From: MA-ANB-1 sp965216445
Lineage (GTDB): Bacteria; Actinomycetota; Acidimicrobiia; Spongiisociales; ZC4RG35
Length of the DNA stretch: 64,000 nt
Reading direction: 5' to 3'
NCBI GenBank assembly: GCA_965216445.1
Contig: OZ244166.1
Span: 1,364,001 to 1,428,000 of the forward strand
The translations under genes and the position numbers were made by a program. How positions within the stretch are numbered: the stretch's first letter is position 1; each line of letters begins with the position of its first letter. This document shows, one piece after another, positions 51,127-61,720 of this stretch. Below the pieces are notes generated by a model. It made no database searches. It was not told the origin of the DNA and saw nothing but the letters and a program-made list of their open reading frames with translations.

Positions 51127-51246
51127 GCTGCTCAGCAAGCTGAGCAGCTTGGGAGCTCCTACGGAGCTCCTGGGAAGGCCTTGCGGCGTTCCATTGCAGT
51201 TTCGCAAACGAAACTGCAGGCGACCGTACCTCGCGATACTGTCGCC
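51127..51246 (-). other. 16S-23S spacer with a run of perfect hairpins, no tRNA
   Basis: Within 120 nt there are GCTGCTCAGC-aa-GCTGAGCAGC (51127-51148), GGAGCTCC twice (51152-51170), TGCAGTTTCG-caaa-CGAAACTGCA (written split; 51195-51218) and GGCGAC/GTCGCC (51219-51246). A further hairpin is at 51410-51431. I find no tRNA-Ile or tRNA-Ala cloverleaf in the spacer. Confidence 0.6.
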
Positions 51247-51282
51247 CGTTTTGAAGGGCGGCTCCCCAAACCGGAAGCCCGA

Positions 51283-51307
51283 CTCCTTCACAACTGAACA
51301 ATGTGCT
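51283..51307 (-). other. 3' arm of pre-16S processing stem
   Basis: 25 nt in the spacer complementary at 24 of 25 positions to the 16S leader at 53277-53301 (one G-G mismatch). Together they loop out the 16S precursor for RNase III-type cleavage. Confidence 0.8.
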
Positions 51308-51517
51308 CGATCCGACTTGCCGACCTATGAGTTCATCCGAGTTCAGACAATGCACTAGGCAATGCCGTTTGCTCGTTCCACCCTTAGGTCGAGTGTGACC
51401 GTGTGTGATGGAGTTTCTGCAACGAAACTCCAAGCTCTCCAAAAGGGGAGCCGCCAGCCTGATTAACTGGAAGCTGGAAACCGAGACAATCAGACTCGAT
51501 TTCGTACTTGCTCCTTA

Positions 51518-53046
<1,529 letters not shown>

Positions 53047-53276
53047 TAAAATCCAGACCCCATCTGACGATGGCGTCCTTCAGATCAATGAAGTGTTTGC
53101 AATTTGGGTCTCAGGTTCGTGAAAACCTGAGAGCTTTGATTGCTACTTTTTCACACCGAAACCGACCTGTAATGAAACGAGTCGGTGTCGTTGCGTAATT
53201 GCTGTTCAACCGGGCCAAACAAGACACCGTCTAAGGACTGTGATCTTGAGTTGCTCCGTTTGAACTGCTGGCTTTT

Positions 53277-53301
53277 AGCACATTGTTCAGTTGTCAAGGA
53301 G
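53277..53301 (-). other. 5' arm of pre-16S processing stem
   Basis: Partner of 51283-51307; sense strand begins CTCCTTGACAACTG. Confidence 0.8.
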
Positions 53302-53407
53302 CCATCGCTCAAGCTTCAAGCCCAAGCTGGCTTGAGTCTCTGGTCGAGACTCCGCTCCGTCGACCTCTCGACAGAGCCTCACCTGTTGAATTTCAGGTGG
53401 GTCAGCG

Positions 53408-53435
53408 ATCATATCGCATACCCGGACAGAAACAA
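53408..53435 (-). promoter_or_regulatory. rRNA promoter P2
   Basis: TTGTTT (53435-53430), 16-bp spacer, TATGAT (53413-53408), about 100 nt before the processing stem. The best sigma-70-like promoter in the leader. Confidence 0.6.
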
Positions 53436-53512
53436 AACCCGGTGCAGCGCGAGATAAGCGCCTCACCGGTTGGTGTGGCGACTGGGATATTACTCCCTGC
53501 CGTGTGCGAGGA

Positions 53513-53545
53513 ATAGTAACGAATCGCCATCGCAAAGCAAGTCAA
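53513..53545 (-). promoter_or_regulatory. rRNA promoter P1
   Basis: TACTAT (53518-53513) with TTGCTT 16 bp upstream (53540-53535), or TTGACT overlapping at 53545. Tandem promoters are usual for rRNA operons. Beyond this, 53546-53783 shows nothing I can name. Confidence 0.4.
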
Positions 53546-53783
53546 TGCACAAGCTCTTTTCGCTTGAACATTCGTCAGCTGAGATTTGATCCCGACTGTG
53601 ACTCTCCGGTCGTCGTTGAGCTCCAACCAGCATCTCTGTTCGGGTGTGAACCTCGCTACTTCAAGTGGGCCGAGATCGTCGCACCCGTAGAAGAGCCCAC
53701 GAGCAACTTGAAATTGAGTGGGCAACATCTCAGGAGAACGACCCGCGGCCCTGAAGGGCGATGTACTAGTGGGCCAACTCGGC

Positions 53784-54323
53784 TCAGCCACTCTCCTGAT
53801 CGAGGGACGGACGCCAATCGATCAATGGAATCAGTGCAGCCTTCGCGCGAACCCTCTCCCGGTCAACTTTGGTAGGGCGTCCCTCTGCGTCATAGGCGTG
53901 TCGAAAGTCAAAGGCTTTGGCGCTAGGCCCCGACTCGCTCAGATACTCCCAATGCTCAGACGCCTCCCGCCGCGTCGGGACGTGATTGTTGGGGACCCAC
54001 CAAGCCACGTGGCTTGGCCACTCTCCGTTTCGGAACCATTCGCGCCGATGGCGCAATGCTTCACCGTGTGCCGCGTTGTAGCTGTACGCAAACACTGACT
54101 CGAGGTCCTCCCACAGCGAAAGAGTGTATGCACATCGGTTGGTGAGCTCCGGCCTGGTCGCGAGGCTTGGCAGGATCACTTCCCCCCATACCGGAGACTC
54201 GTCGAAGTCTGATGCGATGAAGCCGGGTACTACCGCCAACGTCTGGACAGCAGCCTCGATGCGGTCAACGAAACCCTTGCTCGCCGGGTGTTCCCAGTCC
54301 TCCAATAGAAACGCCACGGTCAT
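53784..54323 (-). CDS. DUF3291-family protein
   Basis: About 179 residues from ATG 54323, which has GAGGA 8 nt upstream. DUF3291 pattern: VDRIEAAVQTLAVVPGFIAS, YTLSLWEDLESVFAYSYNAA, RRREWFRNGEWPSHVAWWVP and SGPSAKAFDFRHAYDA. The fold belongs to the dimeric alpha/beta-barrel (antibiotic monooxygenase-like) group; function unknown. It is transcribed on the same strand as, and separated from, the tyrS-end of the translation block. Confidence 0.78.
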   Translation of the reverse strand: MTVAFLLEDWEHPASKGFVDRIEAAVQTLAVVPGFIASDFDESPVWGEVILPSLATRPELTNRCAYTLSLWEDLESVFAYSYNAAHGEALRHRREWFRNGEWPSHVAWWVPNNHVPTRREASEHWEYLSESGPSAKAFDFRHAYDAEGRPTKVDRERVRAKAALIPLIDWRPSLDQESG

Positions 54324-54487
54324 GAACGCTATCCTCGACAATACGGCCACCTTTCGCTTCGTTTGTGTCAGCGAGTCCATCTAGACCCTGCCGAAGAGTT
54401 GCAAACACTGTGCCCATCAACTCAGTTGTCAGACGACCCTAGACACCTGACTTCTGTGTTTACCGGGTCGGCGTCATAGGGACGCCT

Positions 54488-55675
54488 TCAGGTGGGTCTG
54501 ACGAATCGCCTTTTCCCAACCTGGAGGACGTTTCCAACTAGGGCCGAACGCTCGACCTCCAGATCGCTCACGGTCTCACCGTCGATTCTGACGGCACCTT
54601 GTTCGAGCATTCGTCTGGCCTCGGATCCGGACAGGTCGAATGCGGCGCGGATAAGTCCGGGAAGGTTCACCGGATCATCGTCGGAGAGTTTGAAGTCGGC
54701 GACGTTGTCAGGAAGACCGCCGTGTTTGAAGACGGCGTCAAACTCAGCCTCCGCGTTCTTCCCTTCCTCTTCTCCGTGGTAGAGGCTGACGACACTCCTC
54801 GCGAGGAGCCGTTTGGCAGCGTTCGGATGCATCGCCCCTGACGCGACATCAGCGACGATCTGAGCAACCCGGTCAGGCTCAAAGTCGGCAGCGAGCTGGA
54901 ACCAATGCTCCATCGTGGCATCGGGGAGACTCATCGTCTTGCCGAACATCTCCTTCGCATCGTCTTCGACACCGATGTAATTCCCGAGGGACTGCGACAT
55001 CTTCTTGCTCCCATCGGTACCTACAAGAAGCGGAACCGTCAATGCGACCTGGGGCTCCATGCCGTAGCGTTCCTGAACAGTGCGGCCCATCATCAGGTTC
55101 CACAACTGGTCGGAGCCGCCGAGCTCGATGTCCGCTTCAACCGCGACAGAGTCGTACGCCTGAAACAGGGGATACAGGAACTCCATGATCGAGATTGGGT
55201 TGCCCTTGTCGAACCGTTTGGCAAAGTCCTGCCGTTCCATCATCTGGGCGACTGTTGCAGCCGACGTGAGCTCGAGGAGTTGGCCCATATCCATCGAACC
55301 AAGCCACTCAGAGTTGCGACGGACTTCGAGGTGTTCTTCGTCGAGTATGAGACCGAATTGACGGAGCACGTTCTGAGCGTGGCCATTCACTTCTTCTGCA
55401 CTGAGTCTCGTCCTTGTTTCCGACTTCTCCGACGGATCTCCGACTTGAGCCGTGAAATCACCGACGATCAACACCGCGATATGGCCCATGTCCTGAAATT
55501 GCCGCAGTTTGCGGAGAACGACCGCCCAGCCCAACGTGACGCTTGGCGCGGTCGGATCCAGCCCAAGTTTGACTCTGAGTTGTTTGCCAGACGCGAGCTT
55601 CGCCCGCAAGTCATCTGCCGGCACGACCTGATCGGTGTAGCGCAGCGCTTGCTCAAGCTGTTGGTCAGGTGTCAT
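54488..55675 (-). CDS. tyrS: Tyrosyl-tRNA synthetase with altered HIGH motif
   Basis: A 395-residue class Ic synthetase that attaches Tyr to tRNA-Tyr. The Rossmann fold begins LRVKLGLDPTAPSVTLGW; the HIGH signature, usually HLGH or HLGN here, reads TLGW. The KMSKS loop reads KKMSQS. The C-terminal S4 RNA-binding domain (ARRMLEQGAVRIDGETV) is present. The rest (PISIMEFLYPLFQAYDSVAV, ELGGSDQLWNLMMGR) is fully conserved, so the protein should be active; the altered signature may define an actinobacterial subgroup. Last gene of the pheS-pheT block. Confidence 0.93.
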   Translation of the reverse strand: MTPDQQLEQALRYTDQVVPADDLRAKLASGKQLRVKLGLDPTAPSVTLGWAVVLRKLRQFQDMGHIAVLIVGDFTAQVGDPSEKSETRTRLSAEEVNGHAQNVLRQFGLILDEEHLEVRRNSEWLGSMDMGQLLELTSAATVAQMMERQDFAKRFDKGNPISIMEFLYPLFQAYDSVAVEADIELGGSDQLWNLMMGRTVQERYGMEPQVALTVPLLVGTDGSKKMSQSLGNYIGVEDDAKEMFGKTMSLPDATMEHWFQLAADFEPDRVAQIVADVASGAMHPNAAKRLLARSVVSLYHGEEEGKNAEAEFDAVFKHGGLPDNVADFKLSDDDPVNLPGLIRAAFDLSGSEARRMLEQGAVRIDGETVSDLEVERSALVGNVLQVGKRRFVRPT

Positions 55676-55720
55676 CGGTGGGCAGGTTATACCGGACAGC
55701 CTCCGTTTACCCCTTCTAAC

Positions 55721-56281
55721 TCAGCCGGCTGAGACCGTTTCAACGAAACGCCAAGGTCGATCCTTGGCTTTGGAGATTCCGATGCGGGGTGTTGCCATGA
55801 TGAGGCTTGGCGATTCACCCGGCTCCAATCGGACGGTGCTTGCCGGATCCAACAGATCGAGACTGTTGTGTTCACCCGTGATACCCAGGGCCTGAGTGAG
55901 CTTGCCAGGTCCATTGACGAGTTCGTTGCTTCGGCCCCGTCTCTTCCTGACCGTTGGCTCGCCTTCAATAACCTCCCCCGCCCGCATCAGGATCCCCCAG
56001 CCGACTCCTTCGGGCCCGGCTGCGGTGTTGGCGCACCAATGGATCCCGTAGGACCGATACACGTAAAGAGTTGCTGGGTGTCCGAACATCGATGCGTTCC
56101 GGTCGGTCTTTCCCCGGAACGCGTGTGACGCTTCGTCCTCACTTCCCTTGTACGCCTCAACCTCCGTCAGCCTCACCCGAACCGTCGATCCGTCGACCTC
56201 GGAAACCAAATGGGTACCCAGGAGACGAGGCCCAGCTTCTTCGGGTGCCCCGGATAGAAGTTCTCGAAGGGACGCGGTCAT
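55721..56281 (-). CDS. mpg: 3-methyladenine DNA glycosylase (AAG/MPG family)
   Basis: A 186-residue alkyladenine DNA glycosylase: LLGTHLVSEV, RLTEVEAYKGSEDEASHAF with the catalytic Glu, and YGIHWCANTAAGPEGVGWGI. It removes alkylated or deaminated purines from DNA in base-excision repair. It overlaps the end of pheT by 4 nt and lies directly before tyrS, an arrangement that suggests co-transcription. Confidence 0.93.
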   Translation of the reverse strand: MTASLRELLSGAPEEAGPRLLGTHLVSEVDGSTVRVRLTEVEAYKGSEDEASHAFRGKTDRNASMFGHPATLYVYRSYGIHWCANTAAGPEGVGWGILMRAGEVIEGEPTVRKRRGRSNELVNGPGKLTQALGITGEHNSLDLLDPASTVRLEPGESPSLIMATPRIGISKAKDRPWRFVETVSAG

Positions 56282-58665
56282 TGAGCTCCGCGTAGTTGCG
56301 CCCCAAGGCCTTCGGCAGTCTCGATCATGGCTGCGCGGATGGGCGCAACATCTTCGTTTGAGAGAGTTCGGTCGGGGGCGCGCAGGCGGTACCGGATTGC
56401 GATCGCGCGCTTGTACTCGTCGAGGTCTCCGCCTCTGAACTCGTCGAACACTTTGGCTTCCTCGACGAGTGACTCACCGGCTTGAGTCGTCGTGGCTACC
56501 AGCAAGGCCGCGGGCATTTCATCGGAGACGACAAACGACAGATCAAAGTCGGAATGGGGATAGGTGGAAGGTTGCTTTGCCACGACAGCGACCGGCTCAG
56601 CCAGAATCGAATCGAGGGCGACCTCGAGGATTGCAACCCGTTGGCTGATCCCGAAGGAACGAGCTGCACTGGGCAACAGCTCGCCGGCAAATCCAATGGT
56701 GTTCTCCCCGTACTTCACGTCGGCAGTCCGACCGGGGTGGAATCCCGGACGCTCGCTCGGTGCCAACGTCAAGTCACTCACACCCAACAAGTCCGCCAGA
56801 TGGCGAATCAGTGCAAACACAATGCGGGCGTCCGCAACCTCGGGTTCGCGGTGAATTCCGTCTATTCCGAAGGGGCCAGTCAGTGCCACACACAAACGGT
56901 CTTCCTCTGCCGGAAGGCGCGGATCAACTTCCGACGGTCTTGTGGAGAAGACCCGTCCCGTCTCGAATAGGGCTGCTGCCTCGGTTCCGTGTGCGAGGTT
57001 GTATGCCAAGGAGGTGACCAAGCTCGGGAACATGATGTTGCGAAGAGAAGCATCCTCTTCTCGCAGCGGATTCCTCACTACGACCAGGTCGGAGGTGTCC
57101 CAACCCAATCCGGCGATCACTTCCTTGCTAATGAGTGGCAACGTGACCGCCTGGTTTAGTCCTGCTCCAATCAACGCGGCATGCAAGCTCCTGAGACGGC
57201 GCTGCTCAGCCGTATAGCCACCGGCACTACCCACAGGCACCGTCGAACCGAACTTCTCGAATCCGTGGATCCGGGCGATCTCTTCGACTAGGTCGACAGG
57301 GCGGTCAATGTCCGGTCGGAATGTGGGGACGACAACCTGAAGCGGATCGTCTCCGGACACTTTCATACCCAGGCCTGTGAGGATTTCGGCTACACCATCG
57401 GAATCGAACCCAGGGCCAAGCAGTTTCTCGACTTCTTCGATAGTGAGCTCCAACGAGATCGGCTCGATGGGTGTTGGCATTTCATCGATACCGCCGGCGA
57501 GAACTGTGCCTCCCGCCAGCTGGGCTACGAGGTGGGCAGCTCGTTTGTCAGCGAAGTCTGCCAACAGCGGATCAACGCCACGTTCGAAACGCGTCGATGC
57601 TTCCGAACGAAGATCGTGACGCCGTGACATGTACATGATCGTCGGCGGATCCCAGGAAGCTGCCTCCATGAGCACCCGGTTGGTCGAATCCGACACTTCG
57701 GAACGAGCGCCTCCCATCGTTCCCGACATCGAAGTCGGGCCTTCCTTGTCGTAGATGATCAGATCTTCAGGCGTCAGGTCTCGCTCGACATCGTCGAGTG
57801 TCACCAGCGTTTCACCTTCTGTGGCTCGCTTGATCGACAACTGATCACCCACGATTGAATCGGCATCAAATGCATGCAATGGATGACCGAGTTCGACCAT
57901 CACATAGTTGGTGACATCAACCACATTGGAGATCGATCGGATCCCGCACTTCCGTAGCCGATGCCGCATCCACAACGGAGACTTGCCCATCCCCACGCCA
58001 GTGACCTCGCGAGCCACGAATCGCCGACAACCATGGGCGTCTTCGATGGAAACCGAGACCTCCGTAGCTCCATCTGTGGACAGCTCGTCGACCGTTGGGA
58101 GGGTCACGTCGAGTTTGTAGTGGGCCGCGAGGTCGCGAGCGATCCCGTGGATCGACATGGCGTCGGGCCGATTCGGCGTGATGGTCAGGTCGAACACCAC
58201 GTCGGGAAGCTCGACCAGGTCTGAAAAGAGCTGTCCGATTTCGGGTTCGCCGTCGAGGACGAGAATTCCTTCATGGTCCTCGCCGAGTCCAAGCTCCTTT
58301 TCCGAGCAGATCATCCCGTTGGACTCAATGCCACGAATCTCACGGACTCCGATCTCGAAGTCGCCTGGGAGTACGGCACCTGGTCGGGCCACCGCAACGG
58401 TTGCACCCTCGTCGAAGTTCCAGGCACCGCAGATGATTTGCTCTGCGCCGCGCCCACTATCCACCTGACACACCCGAATCTTGTCGGCGTCGGGATGGGA
58501 CGAGATTGATATCACTTTCCCGACGTACACCTCGCTCCAATCTGGTTGCAGCAATTCGTAACCTTCGAAGTCGTGTCCCAGCATTGCTAAGACCGAGGCC
58601 AGCTCGTCAGGATCCTTTGTCGGCAGATCAACGAACTCGAGGAGCCACTGGAGAGGGATCTTCAT
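56278..58665 (-). CDS. pheT: Phenylalanyl-tRNA synthetase beta subunit
   Basis: A 795-residue PheRS beta chain: N-terminal tRNA-binding (EMAP-like) domain with VYVGKVISISSHPDADKIRV, B3/B4 editing domain (VANYVM-type DVTNYVMVELGHPLHAFD), B5 domain and C-terminal ferredoxin-like anticodon-binding domain (PSTYPHSDFDLSFVV; YRLRAPDRTLSNEDV). With PheS it forms the (alpha-beta)2 enzyme charging tRNA-Phe. Starts one base into the pheS stop codon. Confidence 0.96.
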   Translation of the reverse strand: MKIPLQWLLEFVDLPTKDPDELASVLAMLGHDFEGYELLQPDWSEVYVGKVISISSHPDADKIRVCQVDSGRGAEQIICGAWNFDEGATVAVARPGAVLPGDFEIGVREIRGIESNGMICSEKELGLGEDHEGILVLDGEPEIGQLFSDLVELPDVVFDLTITPNRPDAMSIHGIARDLAAHYKLDVTLPTVDELSTDGATEVSVSIEDAHGCRRFVAREVTGVGMGKSPLWMRHRLRKCGIRSISNVVDVTNYVMVELGHPLHAFDADSIVGDQLSIKRATEGETLVTLDDVERDLTPEDLIIYDKEGPTSMSGTMGGARSEVSDSTNRVLMEAASWDPPTIMYMSRRHDLRSEASTRFERGVDPLLADFADKRAAHLVAQLAGGTVLAGGIDEMPTPIEPISLELTIEEVEKLLGPGFDSDGVAEILTGLGMKVSGDDPLQVVVPTFRPDIDRPVDLVEEIARIHGFEKFGSTVPVGSAGGYTAEQRRLRSLHAALIGAGLNQAVTLPLISKEVIAGLGWDTSDLVVVRNPLREEDASLRNIMFPSLVTSLAYNLAHGTEAAALFETGRVFSTRPSEVDPRLPAEEDRLCVALTGPFGIDGIHREPEVADARIVFALIRHLADLLGVSDLTLAPSERPGFHPGRTADVKYGENTIGFAGELLPSAARSFGISQRVAILEVALDSILAEPVAVVAKQPSTYPHSDFDLSFVVSDEMPAALLVATTTQAGESLVEEAKVFDEFRGGDLDEYKRAIAIRYRLRAPDRTLSNEDVAPIRAAMIETAEGLGAQLRGAQ

Positions 58666-59711
58666 CAGAACTGCCTCAAGAACCGGATGTCATTCTCGAT
58701 GAACAGCCGGATGTTGTTGATGCCGTGCCGGACCATGGCCGGCCGTTCGACACCCATTCCGAATGCGAATCCTGACACCTTGGATGGGTCATAACCGACT
58801 GCCTCGAGAACATTGGGATCGACCATTCCGCAGCCGAGCATCTCGACCCAGCCGGCCCCTTTACATACGCGACAACCAACCTCACCACCATCACAGTTGA
58901 AACATGAGACGTCGAGTTCAGCGCTGGGCTCGGTGAACGGAAAGAAGTGAGGACGAAGCCGAACCTCGGTCCCCTGACCGAAGAACTCCCGTGCCCAATG
59001 GGCGAGTGTGCCCTTCAAATCGGAGAAGGTGATCCCCTCGTCCACGACCAATCCCTCGATTTGATGAAACACGGGAAGGTGGGTGGCATCGATGGTGTCG
59101 GTGCGGTACACCTTTCCAGGGACAACGATGTGAACCGGTGGCTCGTGTTCCTGCATCCAACGGATCTGGACTGTGGAAGTCTGGGTTCGGAGAAGTACTT
59201 CATCACTCGGCTCTCCGTAGTCGAGATACATGGTGTCGGACTCGAGTCGAGACGGGTGGGTGGACGGAGTGTTCAGTGCGTCGAAGTTGTACCAGCCCAA
59301 GTCGGCCTCGGGTCCGTCGGCGACTTGATAGCCCAGACCGACAAATATGTCGCAGATGTCGTTGATCGTCTGCTGTATGAGATGAACTGAGCCGCGCGGA
59401 AAGGTCAATGACTCGAGAGTCACATCCAATCGCTCAGAGGCAAGCTGTTGCTTCTCTGCTTCGACCTCGAAGATCCGGCGCTTCTCATCGAGTAGGTGGT
59501 TGATGGAGGCCGTGACTGCTTGCATCTTGGCACCCACAACCGGTCGCTCCGTGGCCTCGAGTTGGCCCATCGACTTGCGGATCTTCCCGAGATCTGAGTC
59601 TTTGCCGAGTAGCACCGCCTCCGCATTGTCTAGCTCGCTGAGGTTGGTGGCAGCATCAACCAAGCCCGGGGCCCTTTCCAGAATCGAATCGAGGGTTTCA
59701 ACTGCAGTCAT
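58665..59711 (-). CDS. pheS: Phenylalanyl-tRNA synthetase alpha subunit
   Basis: About 348 residues from ATG 59711. An N-terminal coiled coil is followed by the class II catalytic core: motif 1 region GYQVADGPEADLGWYNFDAL, motif 2 GKVYRTDTIDATHLPVFHQ and motif 3 GFAFGMGVERPAMVRHG. A Cys-rich insert (SCFNCDGGEVGCRVCKGAGW) may bind zinc. The frame is open to 59888, but the extra residues belong to the antisense of the neighbouring region. Confidence 0.96.
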   Translation of the reverse strand: MTAVETLDSILERAPGLVDAATNLSELDNAEAVLLGKDSDLGKIRKSMGQLEATERPVVGAKMQAVTASINHLLDEKRRIFEVEAEKQQLASERLDVTLESLTFPRGSVHLIQQTINDICDIFVGLGYQVADGPEADLGWYNFDALNTPSTHPSRLESDTMYLDYGEPSDEVLLRTQTSTVQIRWMQEHEPPVHIVVPGKVYRTDTIDATHLPVFHQIEGLVVDEGITFSDLKGTLAHWAREFFGQGTEVRLRPHFFPFTEPSAELDVSCFNCDGGEVGCRVCKGAGWVEMLGCGMVDPNVLEAVGYDPSKVSGFAFGMGVERPAMVRHGINNIRLFIENDIRFLRQF

Positions 59712-59736
59712 GTGCCGTGGCAGGTTAGACGGGGGG

Positions 59737-60489
59737 TCATGAATCACCAGTGTGTTTACCCAGTTCGAATGTGATGATTCCGGCGGCAACTGCAGCGTTG
59801 AGGCTTTCCGCCCCTCCCGCCATGGGGATGGTGACTTTGGCGTCGCAACGCTCAACCACGTCAAGGGGCAAGCCGCTGGCCTCTTCACCGATCAAAACCG
59901 CGACCCTATTGCAGGCAACAGAACCGGGCGCCAAACCTCCAGAAACGACTGTGGCGACGGGTGAGAATCCGAGCACTTTCAGGCCGTCGACATCGTCTAC
60001 TGGCAGCATCGGGGTCGAAAATTGATTTCCAGCACCGGCGCGAAGGACTTTCGGTGACCAAGGATCGGCGGTTCCTTCGGTGAAGCCGAATCCCCAACCG
60101 AAGGCGCGGGCGATTCGGATCATGGTGCCCACATTCCCGGGGTCACTCACTCCCCACGACACCAACACGTTTTCCGACTCGATACGCAACGGTTCGGGGA
60201 TGCGAACGACAGAAACCGGACCCCTGGGTGTAGTCGTCCCGGCCAGTCTCTCCAATGCTCGAGAGTCGACAGGCGTACCGCGAAGACGATGGTCTTGGAT
60301 CGTCGACACTGATTGCTCGTCGGTTTCGAGGTGGAAGACGGTTTGGATACTGGCGCCGGTGGCTAGAGCTTCAGCCAGGAGATGTGGGCCCTCGATCAGC
60401 GTTTCGCCGCGGAGTCTGCGCTCCCGGGCGCGATGAAGCCGGGACGCATCCACGACGGTCTTGCTCCGATGGTTGCGTACCGGCTCCAC
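59737..60489 (-). CDS. TrmH/SpoU-family RNA 2'-O-methyltransferase
   Basis: A 250-residue SPOUT methyltransferase: N-terminal substrate-binding domain (RERRLRGETLIEGPHLLAEA) and C-terminal knot with the SpoU motifs SWGVSDPGNVGTMIRIARAF, VAVLIGEEASGLP and IPMAGGAESLNAAVAAGI. It methylates a ribose in tRNA or rRNA using SAM; the target is not defined. It lies between rplT and pheS, a common neighbourhood for this gene. Confidence 0.92.
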   Translation of the reverse strand: MEPVRNHRSKTVVDASRLHRARERRLRGETLIEGPHLLAEALATGASIQTVFHLETDEQSVSTIQDHRLRGTPVDSRALERLAGTTTPRGPVSVVRIPEPLRIESENVLVSWGVSDPGNVGTMIRIARAFGWGFGFTEGTADPWSPKVLRAGAGNQFSTPMLPVDDVDGLKVLGFSPVATVVSGGLAPGSVACNRVAVLIGEEASGLPLDVVERCDAKVTIPMAGGAESLNAAVAAGIITFELGKHTGDS

Positions 60490-60513
60490 AATCGCTACTG
60501 CCTGACGGCAGAT

Positions 60514-60864
60514 CTACTTGGAAGTAGCAGTCTCTACCAGTTGACTGAAAGCACCGGGATCGTTCACGGCCATCTCGGCAAGCATCTTGCGGTCGACTTC
60601 GATCTCTGCAGCCTTCAAACCTGCGATCAGCTGGGAGTAGGTAGTCCCATTCTGACGTGCCGCTGCGTTGATCCGGGATATCCAGAGCTTGCGGAAGTCG
60701 CGCTTGCGAGCCCGACGGTCGCGGTACGAGTCTTGCATTGCGTGCATGACTTGCTCGTTAGCGGTCTTGTACCGTCGGCTTCGAGCACCTTTGTAACCCT
60801 TGGCGCGATCGAGGACTTTCTTGTGTGATTTCTTCGCGTGAACTGCGCGTTTTGCACGAGCCAT
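60514..60864 (-). CDS. rplT: 50S ribosomal protein L20
   Basis: A 116-residue L20: basic N-terminal arm (AVHAKKSHKKVLDRAKGYKG), then SRRYKTANEQVMHAMQDSYR and RKRDFRKLWISRINAAAR. L20 is needed early in 50S assembly and in several bacteria represses its own infC-rpmI-rplT operon by binding the leader mRNA. Confidence 0.97.
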   Translation of the reverse strand: MARAKRAVHAKKSHKKVLDRAKGYKGARSRRYKTANEQVMHAMQDSYRDRRARKRDFRKLWISRINAAARQNGTTYSQLIAGLKAAEIEVDRKMLAEMAVNDPGAFSQLVETATSK

Positions 60865-60881
60865 TATCTACCTCCGCCTGA

Positions 60882-61076
60882 TCAGCGACCGAGCTGCTTC
60901 TTGAGAACCTTGGCGTCACCTGGAGCGAGTTCGACCTCACCTTTGCGACGACGATATGTGTTCTTGCCTTTTGCCAGTTTCAGGTGGCCTTTTCCAGCTT
61001 GTCTGCGCATGAGCTTGCCTGACCCGGTCACCTTGACCCTCTTCTTGGCGCCACTATGTGTCTTCATCTTCGGCAC
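60882..61076 (-). CDS. rpmI: 50S ribosomal protein L35
   Basis: A 64-residue L35: MPKMKTHSGAKKRVKVTGSG and HLKLAKGKNTYRRRKG, strongly basic. Normal length. Located between infC and rplT as in most bacteria. Confidence 0.97.
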   Translation of the reverse strand: MPKMKTHSGAKKRVKVTGSGKLMRRQAGKGHLKLAKGKNTYRRRKGEVELAPGDAKVLKKQLGR

Positions 61077-61089
61077 GTTGACTTCCTTC

Positions 61090-61635
61090 CTATTGGTCCT
61101 GCTGCTCTTTGTTTGAACTGGATTTGTGTGTCCTCGAGGGAGCCAAAACCATCGACATCGAACGACCCTCGATCTTGGGGTGTTGCTCGATCACTCCATA
61201 TTCCGATACCTCTTCAGCGAGACGGTCGAGAAGGTCCCGACCGAACTGGGGGCGCTCTTGTTCCCGTCCCCGAAATCTGATCGTCAGCTTCACCTTGTCG
61301 CCACCCTCCAGGAAATCCTGGGTCTTGCGGCGGGTGATGTCGAAGTCGTGATCGCCAATTCGCACCTTCATTCGGAGCTCCTTGACACTTGTCTTGGTTT
61401 GGTTCTTGCGAGCCTCGCGCTGTTTGACGGACTGTTCGTACTTGTACTTCCCGTAATCCATCAATCGACACACCGGTGGCTTCGAGTTGGGAGCTACCTC
61501 AACGAGGTCGAGGTCCAACTGTTCGGCAAGCCACAGGGCTTCGTTGATCTTCTTAACTCCGATTTGGGAGCCATCGGGTGCGACCACCCGTACTTCCTTG
61601 GCTCGGATAGCGCCGTTTACGCGCAGCTCAGTAAT
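61090..61635 (-). CDS. infC: Translation initiation factor IF-3, AUU start codon
   Basis: A 181-residue IF-3. N-terminal domain INEALWLAEQLDLDLVEVAP and SKPPVCRLMDYGKYKYEQ, linker, then C-terminal domain VKELRMKVRIGDHDFDI and KLTIRFRGREQERPQFG. The frame contains NGAIRAKEVRV upstream of the first GTG, so the true start is ATT at 61635, 8 nt after AGGAGG (product begins with TELRVNGAI). AUU is the classical infC start that lets IF-3 repress its own translation. The gene ends 13 nt before rpmI. Confidence 0.96.
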   Translation of the reverse strand: MTELRVNGAIRAKEVRVVAPDGSQIGVKKINEALWLAEQLDLDLVEVAPNSKPPVCRLMDYGKYKYEQSVKQREARKNQTKTSVKELRMKVRIGDHDFDITRRKTQDFLEGGDKVKLTIRFRGREQERPQFGRDLLDRLAEEVSEYGVIEQHPKIEGRSMSMVLAPSRTHKSSSNKEQQDQ

Positions 61636-61688
61636 GGCTGATTCCTCCTGTGTTCACACAAATCCTCTGTATCAAATCGACGTCCATC

Positions 61689-61720
61689 AAAAAAGCAGCA
61701 AGAAAGAAACCTTGCTGCTC
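61689..61720 (-). terminator. Intrinsic terminator in the infC leader (probable attenuator)
   Basis: AGCAGCAAG / CTTGCTGCT form a 9-bp stem with an 8-nt loop followed by TTTTTT, about 54 nt before the infC start. An upstream AAGCTGCTGCTT can pair with AGCAGCAAG as antiterminator. It fits attenuation control of the operon, as known for infC-rpmI-rplT in Firmicutes. Confidence 0.7.

Noticed and set aside
51069..51517. Possible tRNA-Ile or tRNA-Ala in the 16S-23S spacer
   Set aside because: No cloverleaf with GGTTCRA-type T-loop and CCA-accepting stem; hairpins explain the symmetry.
54905..55732. Plus-strand 275-aa frame opposite tyrS
   Set aside because: Shadow of a conserved synthetase on the other strand.
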